NCBI GenBank assembly: GCA_022655215.1
Contig: JALCUE010000001.1
Span: 992,001-1,056,000, forward strand
Direction: 5' to 3'
Origin: Atopobiaceae bacterium
GTDB taxonomy: Bacteria; Actinomycetota; Coriobacteriia; Coriobacteriales; Atopobiaceae
Length of the DNA stretch: 64,000 bases
Shown: positions 43,665 to 54,389 of the stretch, in pieces
How the letters are laid out: every line of letters begins with the position of its first letter
Numbering within the stretch: position 1 is the stretch's first letter
Notes under the pieces: generated by a model
Databases searched by the model: none
Told to the model about the DNA's origin: nothing
The model's input: the letters and a program-made list of their open reading frames with translations, nothing else
Made by a program: the position numbers and the translations under genes

Positions 43665-45083
43665 TTACTTTGCACCTCTCGCGATACAGGCACGGCGCTG
43701 TGCGTGTCGCTTTCGGGACACGAGGGAGTAGACGAGGGACAGCACGACGCCCGCGACGTCGATGACCGCCGCCACCATGAGCGCGGACGAGAAGCCCGAT
43801 GCCTCGGCGAGCTGCGCGGAGGCACCTGCCGAGGCAGCGGCAGCGGCGGAGCTCGACAGCACTCCCACGAACAGCGACGGTCCGATGGCAGCCGCCACCT
43901 GGATGAAGGTCGACATGATGCCCACGCCGAACGGGTTCATCTCACGTGTGAGCGCGGACAGGCCACTCGTCTGCGAGGGGCTCATGCAAAGGCCGACCCC
44001 GAGGAAGCAGATGACCGCCCCCACCTCGACGAGGATCACGGAAAGCGTCGAGGAGACCATGACACATGCGATGAGGCCCACGAGGATGGTGATGAACCCC
44101 ACGGGGAGGAGAGGCCAGTCGCCGACGGAGTCGATGACCCGGCCGCCGATGAGCGCGCCGGCGGCCTGGGCGAGTACGGGCACGAGCACGAGAAGGCCCA
44201 CCACCAGCGCGTTGGCACCGAGGGCACCCTCGAAGTAGAGGGGAAGCAGGACGCTCATGGAGAAGGTCATCATCATCGCGACCGCGAGCATGAGGCACGC
44301 GCACGAGAATCGACGGCTGCGCATGGGCGCGAGGTTCATCAGGGGGCTCTCGATCCTGAGCTGGCGGACGACGAACGCCACGATGACGGCGACGCCCAAG
44401 CCCATGCAGACGGCGGCGACCATGAGATTGGTCGTGACCTCGGAGATCCCGTAGACGAACGCCGTGAGGCCCACCGCGGAGAGCACGAGGCTGACCACGT
44501 CGAGGGAGGCCTCGGTCTGCTCACCCACGTTCCGCACGAGCACGAGACCGGCGATGGCGATCGCGACCATGGCCGCGAGCGGCACCACGAACATGCCGCG
44601 CCAGCCCATGAGGGTCACCATGAGTCCGGAGATGACGGGCCCGAACGCGGGGCCGAACGTGATGCAGCAGCTTCCGATGGACATGTAGGTCCCGATGCGA
44701 TCGCGCGGCGCCACGAGGAGCACCGTGTTCATCATCGTGGGTGTGAAGATTCCCGTTCCCACCGCCTGGAGCAGGCGGAAGGCCAGCAGGACCTCGAACG
44801 TCGGCGCCACGAGGGCACCCGCGGAACCCACGACGAGGACGCCGGCGCCGAGGAGGAAGATGCGACGCAGGGGAAGCCGCTTGAGGAGGAACCCCACCAC
44901 GGTGACGACGATGGCAGTGACGATCATGTATCCGGTGACGAGCCAGTTCGCCGTCACCGTGCTCACGCCGAGGTCGGCTGACACGTCTGATAGGCCCACG
45001 TTGATGATGTTCTCGTTGAACGCCGCCGTGAACGAGGCCGCGAACAGGACCACCAGCATGGACATGGCGTTCTTCTTGCTCAT
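43665..45083 (-). CDS. MFS transporter, DHA2-type drug efflux (EmrB/QacA-like)
   Basis: 472 aa with about 14 predicted membrane helices. The first helix has FNENIINVGLSDVS and the NWLVTGYM segment typical of DHA2 efflux pumps; motif C-like GSCCITFGPAFGPVISG sits in helix 5. It probably exports drugs or organic ions by proton antiport; substrate unknown. The ATG at 45083 (MSKKN) is the best start although its ribosome site is weak and distant. Confidence 0.88.
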   Translation of the reverse strand: MSKKNAMSMLVVLFAASFTAAFNENIINVGLSDVSADLGVSTVTANWLVTGYMIVTAIVVTVVGFLLKRLPLRRIFLLGAGVLVVGSAGALVAPTFEVLLAFRLLQAVGTGIFTPTMMNTVLLVAPRDRIGTYMSIGSCCITFGPAFGPVISGLMVTLMGWRGMFVVPLAAMVAIAIAGLVLVRNVGEQTEASLDVVSLVLSAVGLTAFVYGISEVTTNLMVAAVCMGLGVAVIVAFVVRQLRIESPLMNLAPMRSRRFSCACLMLAVAMMMTFSMSVLLPLYFEGALGANALVVGLLVLVPVLAQAAGALIGGRVIDSVGDWPLLPVGFITILVGLIACVMVSSTLSVILVEVGAVICFLGVGLCMSPSQTSGLSALTREMNPFGVGIMSTFIQVAAAIGPSLFVGVLSSSAAAAASAGASAQLAEASGFSSALMVAAVIDVAGVVLSLVYSLVSRKRHAQRRACIARGAK

Positions 45084-45256
45084 ATGTCGTGTTGCCCTTC
45101 TTGTCTTGACGAGCCTCGGACGACCGCCGGACGACTGCCCCAATGGGTCTCATGTCCCGACGGCGCACGGTGTCTGCCCATGCGCCACGTCCAAGATCGG
45201 CCTGCCCATCCTACGACAAGAGGGACCGCCCATGTAAGTCTTTTCTCGGGGAGCCG

Positions 45257-45604
45257 CTAGAGCCCCGCCACCTCGACGGAGAGCGAGGGGTTCTCGTCCG
45301 CGCACCGGCGCATGACCCCGAGCGCCCTCTCCCAGAACCCGCCCGTGGCATGACCTCCCACATGCGACAGGTCCACGGACAAGACCGTCGCGTCGCAGAC
45401 GTCACCCAGGCAGTCCGAGAGGGCCGAGAGGTTATGCCCGTAGTACGCGGGGAAGCCGAGGGCGCAGGAGAGGTAGTCGTGGACGGACCTCTCGCTGGCG
45501 AAGCGATCGGCCACGAGCAGGATGCGCCTCGGGCGCGGCGCGGTCTTCTCGGCCGCCACGCACGCGTCCCCGCGAGATCCCTCATGCGTTGCCATGGACA
45601 CCAT
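45257..45604 (-). CDS. Barstar-like ribonuclease inhibitor
   Basis: 115 aa. The core FPAYYGHNLSALSDCL matches the barstar hallmark (LPEYYGENLDALWDCL), and the gene lies 6 bp after a barnase-like RNase gene, so immunity against it is the obvious role. In barstar, Asp35, Trp38 and Asp39 plug the barnase active site. Here the first two are Ser60 and Ser63 while Asp64 is kept, and the Glu76 region also differs. Binding may therefore be altered or weaker. The ATG at 45604 lies almost on GAGGGGG; an ATG three codons later has better spacing. No signal peptide, so cytoplasmic. Confidence 0.83.
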   Translation of the reverse strand: MVSMATHEGSRGDACVAAEKTAPRPRRILLVADRFASERSVHDYLSCALGFPAYYGHNLSALSDCLGDVCDATVLSVDLSHVGGHATGGFWERALGVMRRCADENPSLSVEVAGL

Positions 45605-45610
45605 GCCCCC

Positions 45611-46096
45611 TCAGTAGAGCCGCTCGAACGTCTGGTAGTGGTCGCCCGTGTAGTAGACGAGCCCGTCGTTGGAGAAGATGATGCGCTCACCGCCGCGATA
45701 TCCGCCGGTGTAGTCGATGTCGCACTCGGTCCAGGTGCGACCGTCGGCATCGGGCAGGCTGCCATCGTCGTTGTGGTACTGGCTGCCGCCTATGGACTTG
45801 CCCGGGCAGACCTCGTCGAGGTTGCCCTCGGACGAGACCCATCCCGCGGCCCTGGCCTTCGTCTTGGAGATGAAGTTCGAGGGCAGGTGGCCGTAGGTGT
45901 GGATGTAGAGGGCCACCTCGTCCTTGCCGGTATAGGTTCCGTCCTCGCTCACGGAGGCGGTGGTGACCTCGTCTGACGATGAGGAGACGGACGCGCCGGA
46001 CGAGCAGCCGGCAAGCGGCAGCGCCGCCAAGGCGACGAGGATGGCGATCAGGAGGGTCAGCAGCGCACGTGGACGCCTTCGCGGCATGCGGCCCAT
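45611..46096 (-). CDS. Barnase-like guanyl-specific ribonuclease, predicted lipoprotein
   Basis: 161 aa. The N-terminal signal (Arg-rich start, hydrophobic 11-29) ends in the lipobox LAGC (Cys31), followed by a Ser/Thr linker and a barnase domain (about 54-161). All barnase catalytic residues have counterparts: Lys78 (ISKTKA), Glu124 (WTECDIDYT), Arg138 (GERIIFSN) and His153 (GDHYQTF); GWVSSEGNL and PGKSIGG are near-identical to barnase. It should cut RNA after G. Unlike secreted barnase it appears lipid-anchored on the outer membrane face, suggesting nutrient scavenging, defence or contact-dependent action. Followed at once by its barstar-like partner. Confidence 0.92.
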   Translation of the reverse strand: MGRMPRRRPRALLTLLIAILVALAALPLAGCSSGASVSSSSDEVTTASVSEDGTYTGKDEVALYIHTYGHLPSNFISKTKARAAGWVSSEGNLDEVCPGKSIGGSQYHNDDGSLPDADGRTWTECDIDYTGGYRGGERIIFSNDGLVYYTGDHYQTFERLY

Positions 46097-46103
46097 GGGA
46101 CGT

Positions 46104-47432
46104 CTACGCCTGGGTGGACGAGGAGAGCAGCTCGTCTATCGTGACGAACTCATACCCCTGACCCTTGAGGTACGGGATGGCGGTCTTGAGTGCCTCGACC
46201 GTCTGGGAGCGGTCGCCGCCGCCATCGTGACACAGGATCACGTCGCCGGGCTGAGCCGACTCGATAGCCTTCACGATCGAGTCGACGCCCGGGCGCCTCC
46301 AGTCCTCGGTGTCGATGTTCCAGCCGACCTCGACCGTGACGTAGGGTTGGAGGTTCGAGATGAGCGAGCCGTAATAGTTGCCGCCAGGCGCGCGGAACGT
46401 GCGGGTCACCTGGGTGCCCAAGGTGGAGTCGATCGCGTCGAAGCCCTTCTCGACCTCCTGGACCTGCTCGTCCGCCGTCATGTAGGTGAGGTTCACGCCC
46501 TGGCCGGAGCCGGAGGCGTGGTCCCAGGTGTGGGAGCCGATCTGGTTGCCCTCGTCGTGGATGCGCTTGACGACGTCGGCGTTCTCGGAAATCTGGTTGC
46601 CGATCTCGAAGAACGTCGCGTGGACGCCGTTGTCCTTCAGGACGTCGAGGATCTCCGAGGTGGTCGTGGGCCAGGGACCGTCGTCGAACGTGAGCGCGAC
46701 GACCTTCCTGTCACCGACGTTCGCGTTGTATGAGCTGTAGCCGGAGTCGACCGGCTGCTTCGTGACCTCGGTCACGGTCTTGCCGGAGACGTCGCCAGTA
46801 CGCACGGTCTCCTCGCCGTCCTCGCCCGCCGACAGGACGTGGATGGACCCTTTGTAATAGCTCGCCGCCGACTCGTCGGAGTCGGACGTGCCGTGGGCCA
46901 CGGTCTGGGTGGTCTCGGTATAGGTCTCCGTGGCATCGGCACCGTCGGAGATGTCGACGGTCGAGTCCTTGGCGAGCTTGGTCGTGGGGTCAGCGGTGGT
47001 GGTGCCGTCGACGACGGCCGAGAAGGGATCTCCGCCACCCTGAGTGGCGACGCTGCCGTCTATGGCCATGAGGTTGCCGGCCTTGGGAGAGGCATAGCCC
47101 TTGTCGATGACGGTCTGGATGGTGGAGCCGGAGTCCACCGTGACGCGTGCGCCGTTCACCGTGACGTCATAGAAGGGCGGGTTGAGAAACAGATACACGC
47201 CGACGCAGGCGACGAGGACGAGCACGCATGCGATGGCGACGTTGCGACCGGTATGACGCCTGCGCGGCTTGCGGCTGCCCCCATGACCCGAGCGACCGGA
47301 ACCTGGCCTTGCCGCAGGCGAGGTGTACGACAGATAGGGGTTGACCTGTCCAGACGAGGCGAAGTGCCCACCCTGAACGCCGCGAGAGCCACGTGAGCCC
47401 GTTCCCTGTCCGTATGACATTCGTCTTCCCAT
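46104..47432 (-). CDS. Membrane-anchored polysaccharide deacetylase (NodB domain)
   Basis: 442 aa. A Gly/Ser/Arg-rich cytoplasmic N-terminus precedes one membrane helix (64-84), a small beta-rich domain (about 86-165; VTVNGARVTVDSG), and a NodB catalytic domain (about 240-442). Motifs: TFDDGP (Asp250/251), HTWDH (His301/His305), RAPGG (Arg347), DTEDWRRPG and the catalytic His402 in LCHDGG. It removes acetyl groups from peptidoglycan or another N-acetylated glycan, often giving lysozyme resistance. Start uncertain between ATGs at 47432 and 47420. The barnase gene begins 7 bp after its stop. Confidence 0.9.
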   Translation of the reverse strand: MGRRMSYGQGTGSRGSRGVQGGHFASSGQVNPYLSYTSPAARPGSGRSGHGGSRKPRRRHTGRNVAIACVLVLVACVGVYLFLNPPFYDVTVNGARVTVDSGSTIQTVIDKGYASPKAGNLMAIDGSVATQGGGDPFSAVVDGTTTADPTTKLAKDSTVDISDGADATETYTETTQTVAHGTSDSDESAASYYKGSIHVLSAGEDGEETVRTGDVSGKTVTEVTKQPVDSGYSSYNANVGDRKVVALTFDDGPWPTTTSEILDVLKDNGVHATFFEIGNQISENADVVKRIHDEGNQIGSHTWDHASGSGQGVNLTYMTADEQVQEVEKGFDAIDSTLGTQVTRTFRAPGGNYYGSLISNLQPYVTVEVGWNIDTEDWRRPGVDSIVKAIESAQPGDVILCHDGGGDRSQTVEALKTAIPYLKGQGYEFVTIDELLSSSTQA

Positions 47433-47647
47433 CAGTCCCGCTTCGGCGCCATGCACCAGGGAGCACTCCTCGCGCACCCACATCTCCTGTCGAGGACAGT
47501 CTACTCTGAAAGGAAACGGAATGATATGTCGGCCACAACATATGACCCCCGCACACTCCTCCGCCACGACATGCGGGGCACGAGATCACGGTCCCCTCGG
47601 ACATCGGCCGCACCAATCAGTGGCATGCTCGTGACACCTACCCTTAA

Positions 47648-47675
47648 TTGGGGCGAAACATAATCCCGCTAGAGT
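47648..47675 (+). promoter_or_regulatory. Candidate glnN promoter
   Basis: TTGGGG (47648-47653) and TAGAGT (47670-47675) are 16 bp apart, about 65 bp before the GSIII start. The near-palindrome TGACATGCGTCA (47675-47686) overlaps the expected start point and could be an operator. It sits within a 306-bp divergent gap (47433-47738) shared with the deacetylase gene; nothing else clear is seen there. Confidence 0.35.
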
Positions 47676-47738
47676 GACATGCGTCAAACGACCGGGAGCG
47701 CCCCGGCGGTACGTCCAACGAAGAGGAAGCGAGCCGAC

Positions 47739-49826
<2,088 letters not shown>

Positions 49827-49853
49827 GACCGAACGTCCACATACCTGGAACAT

Positions 49854-49887
49854 GAAGCGGGGGTCGTCCTGGGACGACCCCCGCTTC
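49854..49887. terminator. Bidirectional terminator between glnN and the HdeD-like gene
   Basis: A perfect 15-bp stem, 49854-49868 with 49873-49887 (outer arm GAAGCGGGG), closes a four-base loop. It stands between two convergent genes, 27 bp from each stop, and can act in both directions although U-tracts are short. Confidence 0.8.
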
Positions 49888-49914
49888 GCATGGGATGCGT
49901 ATGGGTGCTACCGC

Positions 49915-50457
49915 TCAGTCGACATGGGCGGGCATGCGCACGCCGGTGACGATCTCCGTGATGCCATCGAAGACGAGGGCGATGCCGGCGATCATCATGA
50001 CGGTGGTCGCCATGGTGAACGGAGCGATGACCACGAGGAAGCCGAGGATGAGCGTGATGACGGCAACCGCCATCGCAAGCTTCCAGGAGTCCATGCCGCT
50101 CGCCTTCTCATCCATCGCGCCGGAGACGTCGTTCACGCCGGTGACGATGATGAGGATGCCGAGAAGCACGTAGATGAAGCTGACGAAGAACCCAGGCCAC
50201 ATGAGGATGCAGAGGCCGAGTAGGAGCTCGATCATGCTGAAGACGAAGTCGACCTGCTGAATCGTGGGGAGAGGGCTCATGCAGCAGCTCACGAGGGTGA
50301 CCACGCCCACGATCACGAGGACCCACCCGAGGGCGAGCGTGATGAACATGGTGACCTCAGCCGGGTTCATGAATAGGATGATGCCCAATGCGAGAAGGGC
50401 CGCCCCCATGAGGATCACCGAGACCTTGGTGCGCCTGAGGAACCTGTTCCAATCCAT
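49915..50457 (-). CDS. HdeD-like (DUF308) membrane protein
   Basis: 180 aa with six predicted membrane helices in two similar halves, glycine-rich helices (ALLALGIILF, LGWVLVIVGVV) and the AxxFDGITEI-type ending of HdeD/DUF308 proteins. HdeD is linked to acid resistance in E. coli; for other members the function is unknown. ATG at 50457 with GGAGG six bases upstream. Confidence 0.88.
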   Translation of the reverse strand: MDWNRFLRRTKVSVILMGAALLALGIILFMNPAEVTMFITLALGWVLVIVGVVTLVSCCMSPLPTIQQVDFVFSMIELLLGLCILMWPGFFVSFIYVLLGILIIVTGVNDVSGAMDEKASGMDSWKLAMAVAVITLILGFLVVIAPFTMATTVMMIAGIALVFDGITEIVTGVRMPAHVD

Positions 50458-50657
50458 GGGGACCTCCCCTTCACGGGCGTGACTGGCTGCCCGCATGTCT
50501 TTTACAAATCGAAAGACTGATACCCAACGCAGGCCATGCTAACCGCCCATTCCTGATAAGCTCGTCTCATCGAAATCAGCGGACCCACCAAAAGCGAGAC
50601 CGCAGGGGCCTCCAGGCGCAAGCCCGGGGGCCCTGACGTGCAGGAGAGGAGGTACGT

Positions 50658-52034
50658 ATGGCAAGGCAGGACTCCGGGGCGATCGACGTCACCAAGGGCG
50701 TCATCTGGAGGCAGCTCCTCGCCCTCTGCGTGCCCATCTTCTTCAGCTCGTTCTTCCAGCAGGCCTACGCCCTCATCAACACGTTCGTGGTGGGTCAGTT
50801 CGCGGGAAAGGCCGCGTTGGGCGGAATCCAGGCGACGATGACCCTCACGGACTTCGCGGTGGGGTTCTGCGTGGGCGTGGGCTCGGGCTGCGCGGTGATA
50901 TCCGGGCAGTACTTCGGAGCAGGTGACTCGAAGCGCCTGTCGGAGTCGGTTCATACGGCGATGGCGCTGGCCATCGTGGGCGGCGTGGGCTTCTCGCTGG
51001 CGGGGCTCGTCCTCATCGGCCCCATCCTCACCCTCATGGGGACCCCCGAGGACCTCATGGGAGAGGCGCTCGCCTATGGCCGCTGCTACTTCGGCGCCCT
51101 CCTATTCTCCCTCGTCCTCAACATGGGCTCGGCGCTCCTCAGGGCCGTGGGTGACTCGAGGACCCCCTCGGTGATCGTGGGCATCACGTGCGTGATCAAC
51201 GTCATCCTCGACCTCGTCCTCGTGGCCGGCCTGCATCTCGAGGCGCTCGGATGCGGCATCGCCACCGCCTCCTCCATCGCGGCGGGGGCGGCCATGACGC
51301 TCTATAGGCTCTGCCACGTGGACGGTGCCTGGCGGATCGACCTGAGACGGATCCGCATCGACGGCAGGATCGCGCGGCTCATGCTCAAGACGGGACTGCC
51401 TCTTGGCATACAGTCCTCGGTCTACTCGGTCTCCAACATCATCGCCCAGTCGGCCGTGAACTCGTTCGGCAGCGACGCCGTGGCCGGATGGGGGCTCTCG
51501 GGACGCATCGACGGCATCGTGTGGATGATCTCGGAGGCACTGGGAGTCGCCGTCACGACCTTCTCGGCGCAGAACTTCGGAGCCAGGAGATATGACCGGA
51601 TGAGAAGGAGCCTGCATGTCTCGCTGGGGATGACGGCCGTTCTCGTGGGTGGGATCTCCGCCATCCTCTTCGTCTTCGTGGAGCCCATCAGCCGCTTCTT
51701 CATCGATGACGCGGGCGTGACCGGCAACACCGTGCTCATGCTCCGCTACATCGCGCCGTTCTACGTGTGCTACTCGCTGTCGGCCAACATATCGGGTGCC
51801 ATCAGGGGTTCCGGCGAGAGCCTCCGACCCATGCTCCTCACGATCCTCGGCACCTGCGTGTTCCGCGTGATCTGGCTCCTCGCGTTCGTGCCGTCCCACC
51901 ACACGCTCGAGATGGTCCTCGTGAGCTACCCGGTGACCTGGATCCTCACCGGCATCCTCTTCCTCGTCTACTACCGCCATGGTCACTGGCTGGTCCATGC
52001 GCGCGAGGCCGAGGAGCGCGTGCTCGACGTCTAA
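50658..52034 (+). CDS. MATE family efflux transporter
   Basis: 458 aa with 12 predicted helices in two homologous halves. Family marks are VPIFFSSFFQQAYALINTFVVGQF in helix 1, NMGSALLRAVGDSRTP after helix 5, and ISGAIRGSGES in the second half. Exports cationic drugs or metabolites by Na+ or H+ antiport. ATG at 50658 with AGGAGGT ideally spaced. The 200-bp divergent gap to the HdeD-like gene carries an imperfect GC-rich stem-loop (50603-50635) in the leader. Confidence 0.94.
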   Translation: MARQDSGAIDVTKGVIWRQLLALCVPIFFSSFFQQAYALINTFVVGQFAGKAALGGIQATMTLTDFAVGFCVGVGSGCAVISGQYFGAGDSKRLSESVHTAMALAIVGGVGFSLAGLVLIGPILTLMGTPEDLMGEALAYGRCYFGALLFSLVLNMGSALLRAVGDSRTPSVIVGITCVINVILDLVLVAGLHLEALGCGIATASSIAAGAAMTLYRLCHVDGAWRIDLRRIRIDGRIARLMLKTGLPLGIQSSVYSVSNIIAQSAVNSFGSDAVAGWGLSGRIDGIVWMISEALGVAVTTFSAQNFGARRYDRMRRSLHVSLGMTAVLVGGISAILFVFVEPISRFFIDDAGVTGNTVLMLRYIAPFYVCYSLSANISGAIRGSGESLRPMLLTILGTCVFRVIWLLAFVPSHHTLEMVLVSYPVTWILTGILFLVYYRHGHWLVHAREAEERVLDV

Positions 52035-52067
52035 CGGCCGACGACGTACGGATTGGTTCATCGCAGT

Positions 52068-52108
52068 AGTTGAAAGTCAACTGACATCCCGCCGACGGTG
52101 TGGATAAA
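52068..52108 (+). promoter_or_regulatory. Candidate lctP promoter with overlapping operator
   Basis: CTGACA (52081-52086) and GATAAA (52103-52108) are 16 bp apart. A perfect inverted repeat AGTTGA-AAG-TCAACT (52068-52082) overlaps the -35, the arrangement expected for a repressor site. The gene starts about 80 bp downstream. Confidence 0.45.
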
Positions 52109-52188
52109 TCGGTGGTAGATTTGTCATTGGACTTGGGACCTCGGAGCCCCGCCCGCGACCGGAACCGCATCGACGTTAGGACCCTCCC

Positions 52189-53733
52189 GTGCTTGAGCTC
52201 CTCGGCCTGTTCGTTCTCGCCCTCCTCCCCATCGTCTGGCTCGTCATCGCCCTGTGCGGACTTCACCTCGAGGCATACAAGGCCGCCATCGGCGCATTCG
52301 CCGTCGCTGCCGTGGAGGCGCTGATCATCTGGGGCATGTCTCCCCTGAACGTGGCGACCGCGGCCCTCGAGGGCGTCGAGATGGCGCTCTGGCCCATCGG
52401 CATCGTCATCGTGGCGGCCGTCTTCACCTACAACGTCACCGTCCATTCGGGCGCCATGGACGTCATCAAGCGGATGATCTGCTCCGTGAGCTCCGACAGG
52501 CGCGTGCTGGTGCTCCTCGTGGGTTGGTGCTTCGGGGCCTTCCTCGAAGGCATGGCCGGCTTCGGCACCGCGGTCGCCATCCCCGCGAGCATGCTCGTCG
52601 CGCTGGGCTTCGAGCCCGTCTGCGCCATCCTCGCCTGCCTCATCGCGAACGGCACGCCCACGATGTTCGGCTCCATCGGCATCCCGACGACCACCCTGGC
52701 GAGCATCACGGGTCTCGACCCCACGCAGCTCGCACTCACGCAGTCGCTCCAGGTGCTCCCCTTCGTCATCGTCTGCCCGTTCCTCATGGTCATGCTCGTG
52801 GGTGGCGGCAGGAAGGCCCTCAAGGGCATGGTCCCCACCATCCTGGTGTCGGCCTTGGCCTTCGCCATCCCCGAGATCGCCACGGCCGCGTTCATCGGGG
52901 CCGAGCTCCCCGTGATCGTCGCCTCGGTCTGCTCGCTCGTGGCGACCTTCGCCTTCTCGCTCGCGCGGAAGGACGCCCCGGTGCCTGACGAGTACCGTCT
53001 CGGGATCGAGGAGGGGGACGCCATCACGCCGGCGAGCGCGTTGCGCGCCTGGGCCCCGTTCATCCTCATCTTCGTGGTGCTCCTGCTCACGAGCAAGCTC
53101 GTGCCCGCCATCCACGACCCACTGTCCTCGATCTCGAGCAAGGTCAACGTCTACCAGGGCGACCCCTCGGCCACGCTCACCTTCACCTGGGTCGACACGC
53201 CCGGCGTGCTCATCTTGCTGTGCGGAGTCGCGGGCGCGCTCATACAGCACGTGAGCCCGCGCGAGACGGCGGGTGTCATGGTCGCGACCCTGCGTCAGAT
53301 GTCCAAGACCATCCTCACGATGCTCGGCGTCCTGGCCTGTGCGAAGGTGATGGGGTACTCGGGCATGATCGGCAGCATCGCGGCCTTCTTCGTGGGGACG
53401 CTGGGAGGCCTCTATCCCTTGGTGGCGCCCCTGCTTGGTGCCCTCGGGACGTTCGTGACGGGAAGCGGCACCTCGAGCGAGGTCCTCTTCGGAAACGTGC
53501 AGATCCAGGCGGCGCGCTCCATCGGGGCCAACGAGTACTGGCTCGCCGCGGCGAACTCGCTCGGGACGAGTGCGGGCAAGATGCTCGCCCCGCAGAGCAT
53601 AGCCATCGGCACAGCGGCGTGCGGGGCCAACGGCCGCGACGGCGAGGTCCTGGGCCGCATCTTCCGCTACTTCGTGGGCTTCGTCATCGCGATGGCGGCA
53701 CTCGTGTTCATAGGTTCGGTCCTGGGTCTCTAA
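52189..53733 (+). CDS. lctP: L-lactate permease (LctP/LldP family)
   Basis: 514 aa with about 13 predicted helices. The family blocks FLEGMAGFGTAVAIPASML, MFGSIGIPTTTL and GSGTSSEVLFGNVQ are clear. It moves lactate or glycolate with protons, and in a fermenter could take up lactate or release it. Start is GTG at 52189 with TTAGGA nine bases upstream. No lactate dehydrogenase gene adjoins it. Confidence 0.95.
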   Translation: MLELLGLFVLALLPIVWLVIALCGLHLEAYKAAIGAFAVAAVEALIIWGMSPLNVATAALEGVEMALWPIGIVIVAAVFTYNVTVHSGAMDVIKRMICSVSSDRRVLVLLVGWCFGAFLEGMAGFGTAVAIPASMLVALGFEPVCAILACLIANGTPTMFGSIGIPTTTLASITGLDPTQLALTQSLQVLPFVIVCPFLMVMLVGGGRKALKGMVPTILVSALAFAIPEIATAAFIGAELPVIVASVCSLVATFAFSLARKDAPVPDEYRLGIEEGDAITPASALRAWAPFILIFVVLLLTSKLVPAIHDPLSSISSKVNVYQGDPSATLTFTWVDTPGVLILLCGVAGALIQHVSPRETAGVMVATLRQMSKTILTMLGVLACAKVMGYSGMIGSIAAFFVGTLGGLYPLVAPLLGALGTFVTGSGTSSEVLFGNVQIQAARSIGANEYWLAAANSLGTSAGKMLAPQSIAIGTAACGANGRDGEVLGRIFRYFVGFVIAMAALVFIGSVLGL

Positions 53734-53767
53734 CATCCCGGGAAACGGTCGGACACGAGGTCGCGTC

Positions 53768-54340
53768 CTAGGACAGGAACGCCTTCAGCCCGATGATGAC
53801 CAGGACCACGCCACCGGCGACCTCGGCCCTGTCGCCCAGGAGATGGCCGAGCTTCCTGCCGATGACGAGCGCCACGACGCAGCAGAGCGCCGTGGTGAGC
53901 GCGATCACGCCGGACGCCACCAGGATGTCGACCGACTGCGCGCGAAGGCTCACGCCGACCGCGAACGCGTCGATGGCGGTGGCCACGGCCTGGAAGAGGA
54001 GGGCCGCGATGGTGAGTCGGCCCGTGACGCATGCCTCCCCAGCGGCCTTCTCCTCGGGATGGCGCAGCGCGCCCACCCCCTCGCGAATCATGTTCCCGCC
54101 TATGACGCCGAGTATGACCAGGGTGACGATGCCCGAATACGTCTCGATGAGGTCCGCCGCGAGCCCACCCAGGAAATAGCCCACGAGGGGCATGAGGCCC
54201 TGGAACAGGCCGAAGAGCACGGGCATGAGGGCGAGGCGGGCACGTGTCTCATGGCAGTAGACGAACGTGTTCGATATGGTCACCGCGAACGCGTCGCAGG
54301 ACAGAGCGAGCCCCAATATGACGATCTCTGCGAACCCCAT
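53768..54340 (-). CDS. mntP: Manganese efflux pump MntP family protein
   Basis: 190 aa with six helices and the twin Asp motifs of MntP, LALSCDAFAV in helix 1 and ATAIDAFAVGVSL in helix 4. E. coli MntP exports excess Mn2+. ATG at 54340 with GGGGAG about ten bases upstream. Together with the Nramp importer at 39.5-40.7 kb it gives both directions of manganese control. No Mn riboswitch is recognisable before it. Confidence 0.9.
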   Translation of the reverse strand: MGFAEIVILGLALSCDAFAVTISNTFVYCHETRARLALMPVLFGLFQGLMPLVGYFLGGLAADLIETYSGIVTLVILGVIGGNMIREGVGALRHPEEKAAGEACVTGRLTIAALLFQAVATAIDAFAVGVSLRAQSVDILVASGVIALTTALCCVVALVIGRKLGHLLGDRAEVAGGVVLVIIGLKAFLS

Positions 54341-54366
54341 GGCTGACGCTCCCCCCGAGACGTGAC

Positions 54367-54389
54367 GGCCCGGGCGAGACGACCGGGCC
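54367..54389 (-). terminator. Stem-loop between the UMF1 transporter gene and mntP
   Basis: GGCCCGG (54367-54373) pairs perfectly with CCGGGCC (54383-54389). It starts within the stop codon of the upstream gene and ends 26 bp before mntP. No U-tract follows, so partial termination is the most it likely does. Confidence 0.4.

Noticed and set aside
50603-50635. Riboswitch before the MATE gene
   Set aside because: There is an imperfect GC stem-loop only; no guanidine, PreQ1 or Mn-type conserved core can be recognised.
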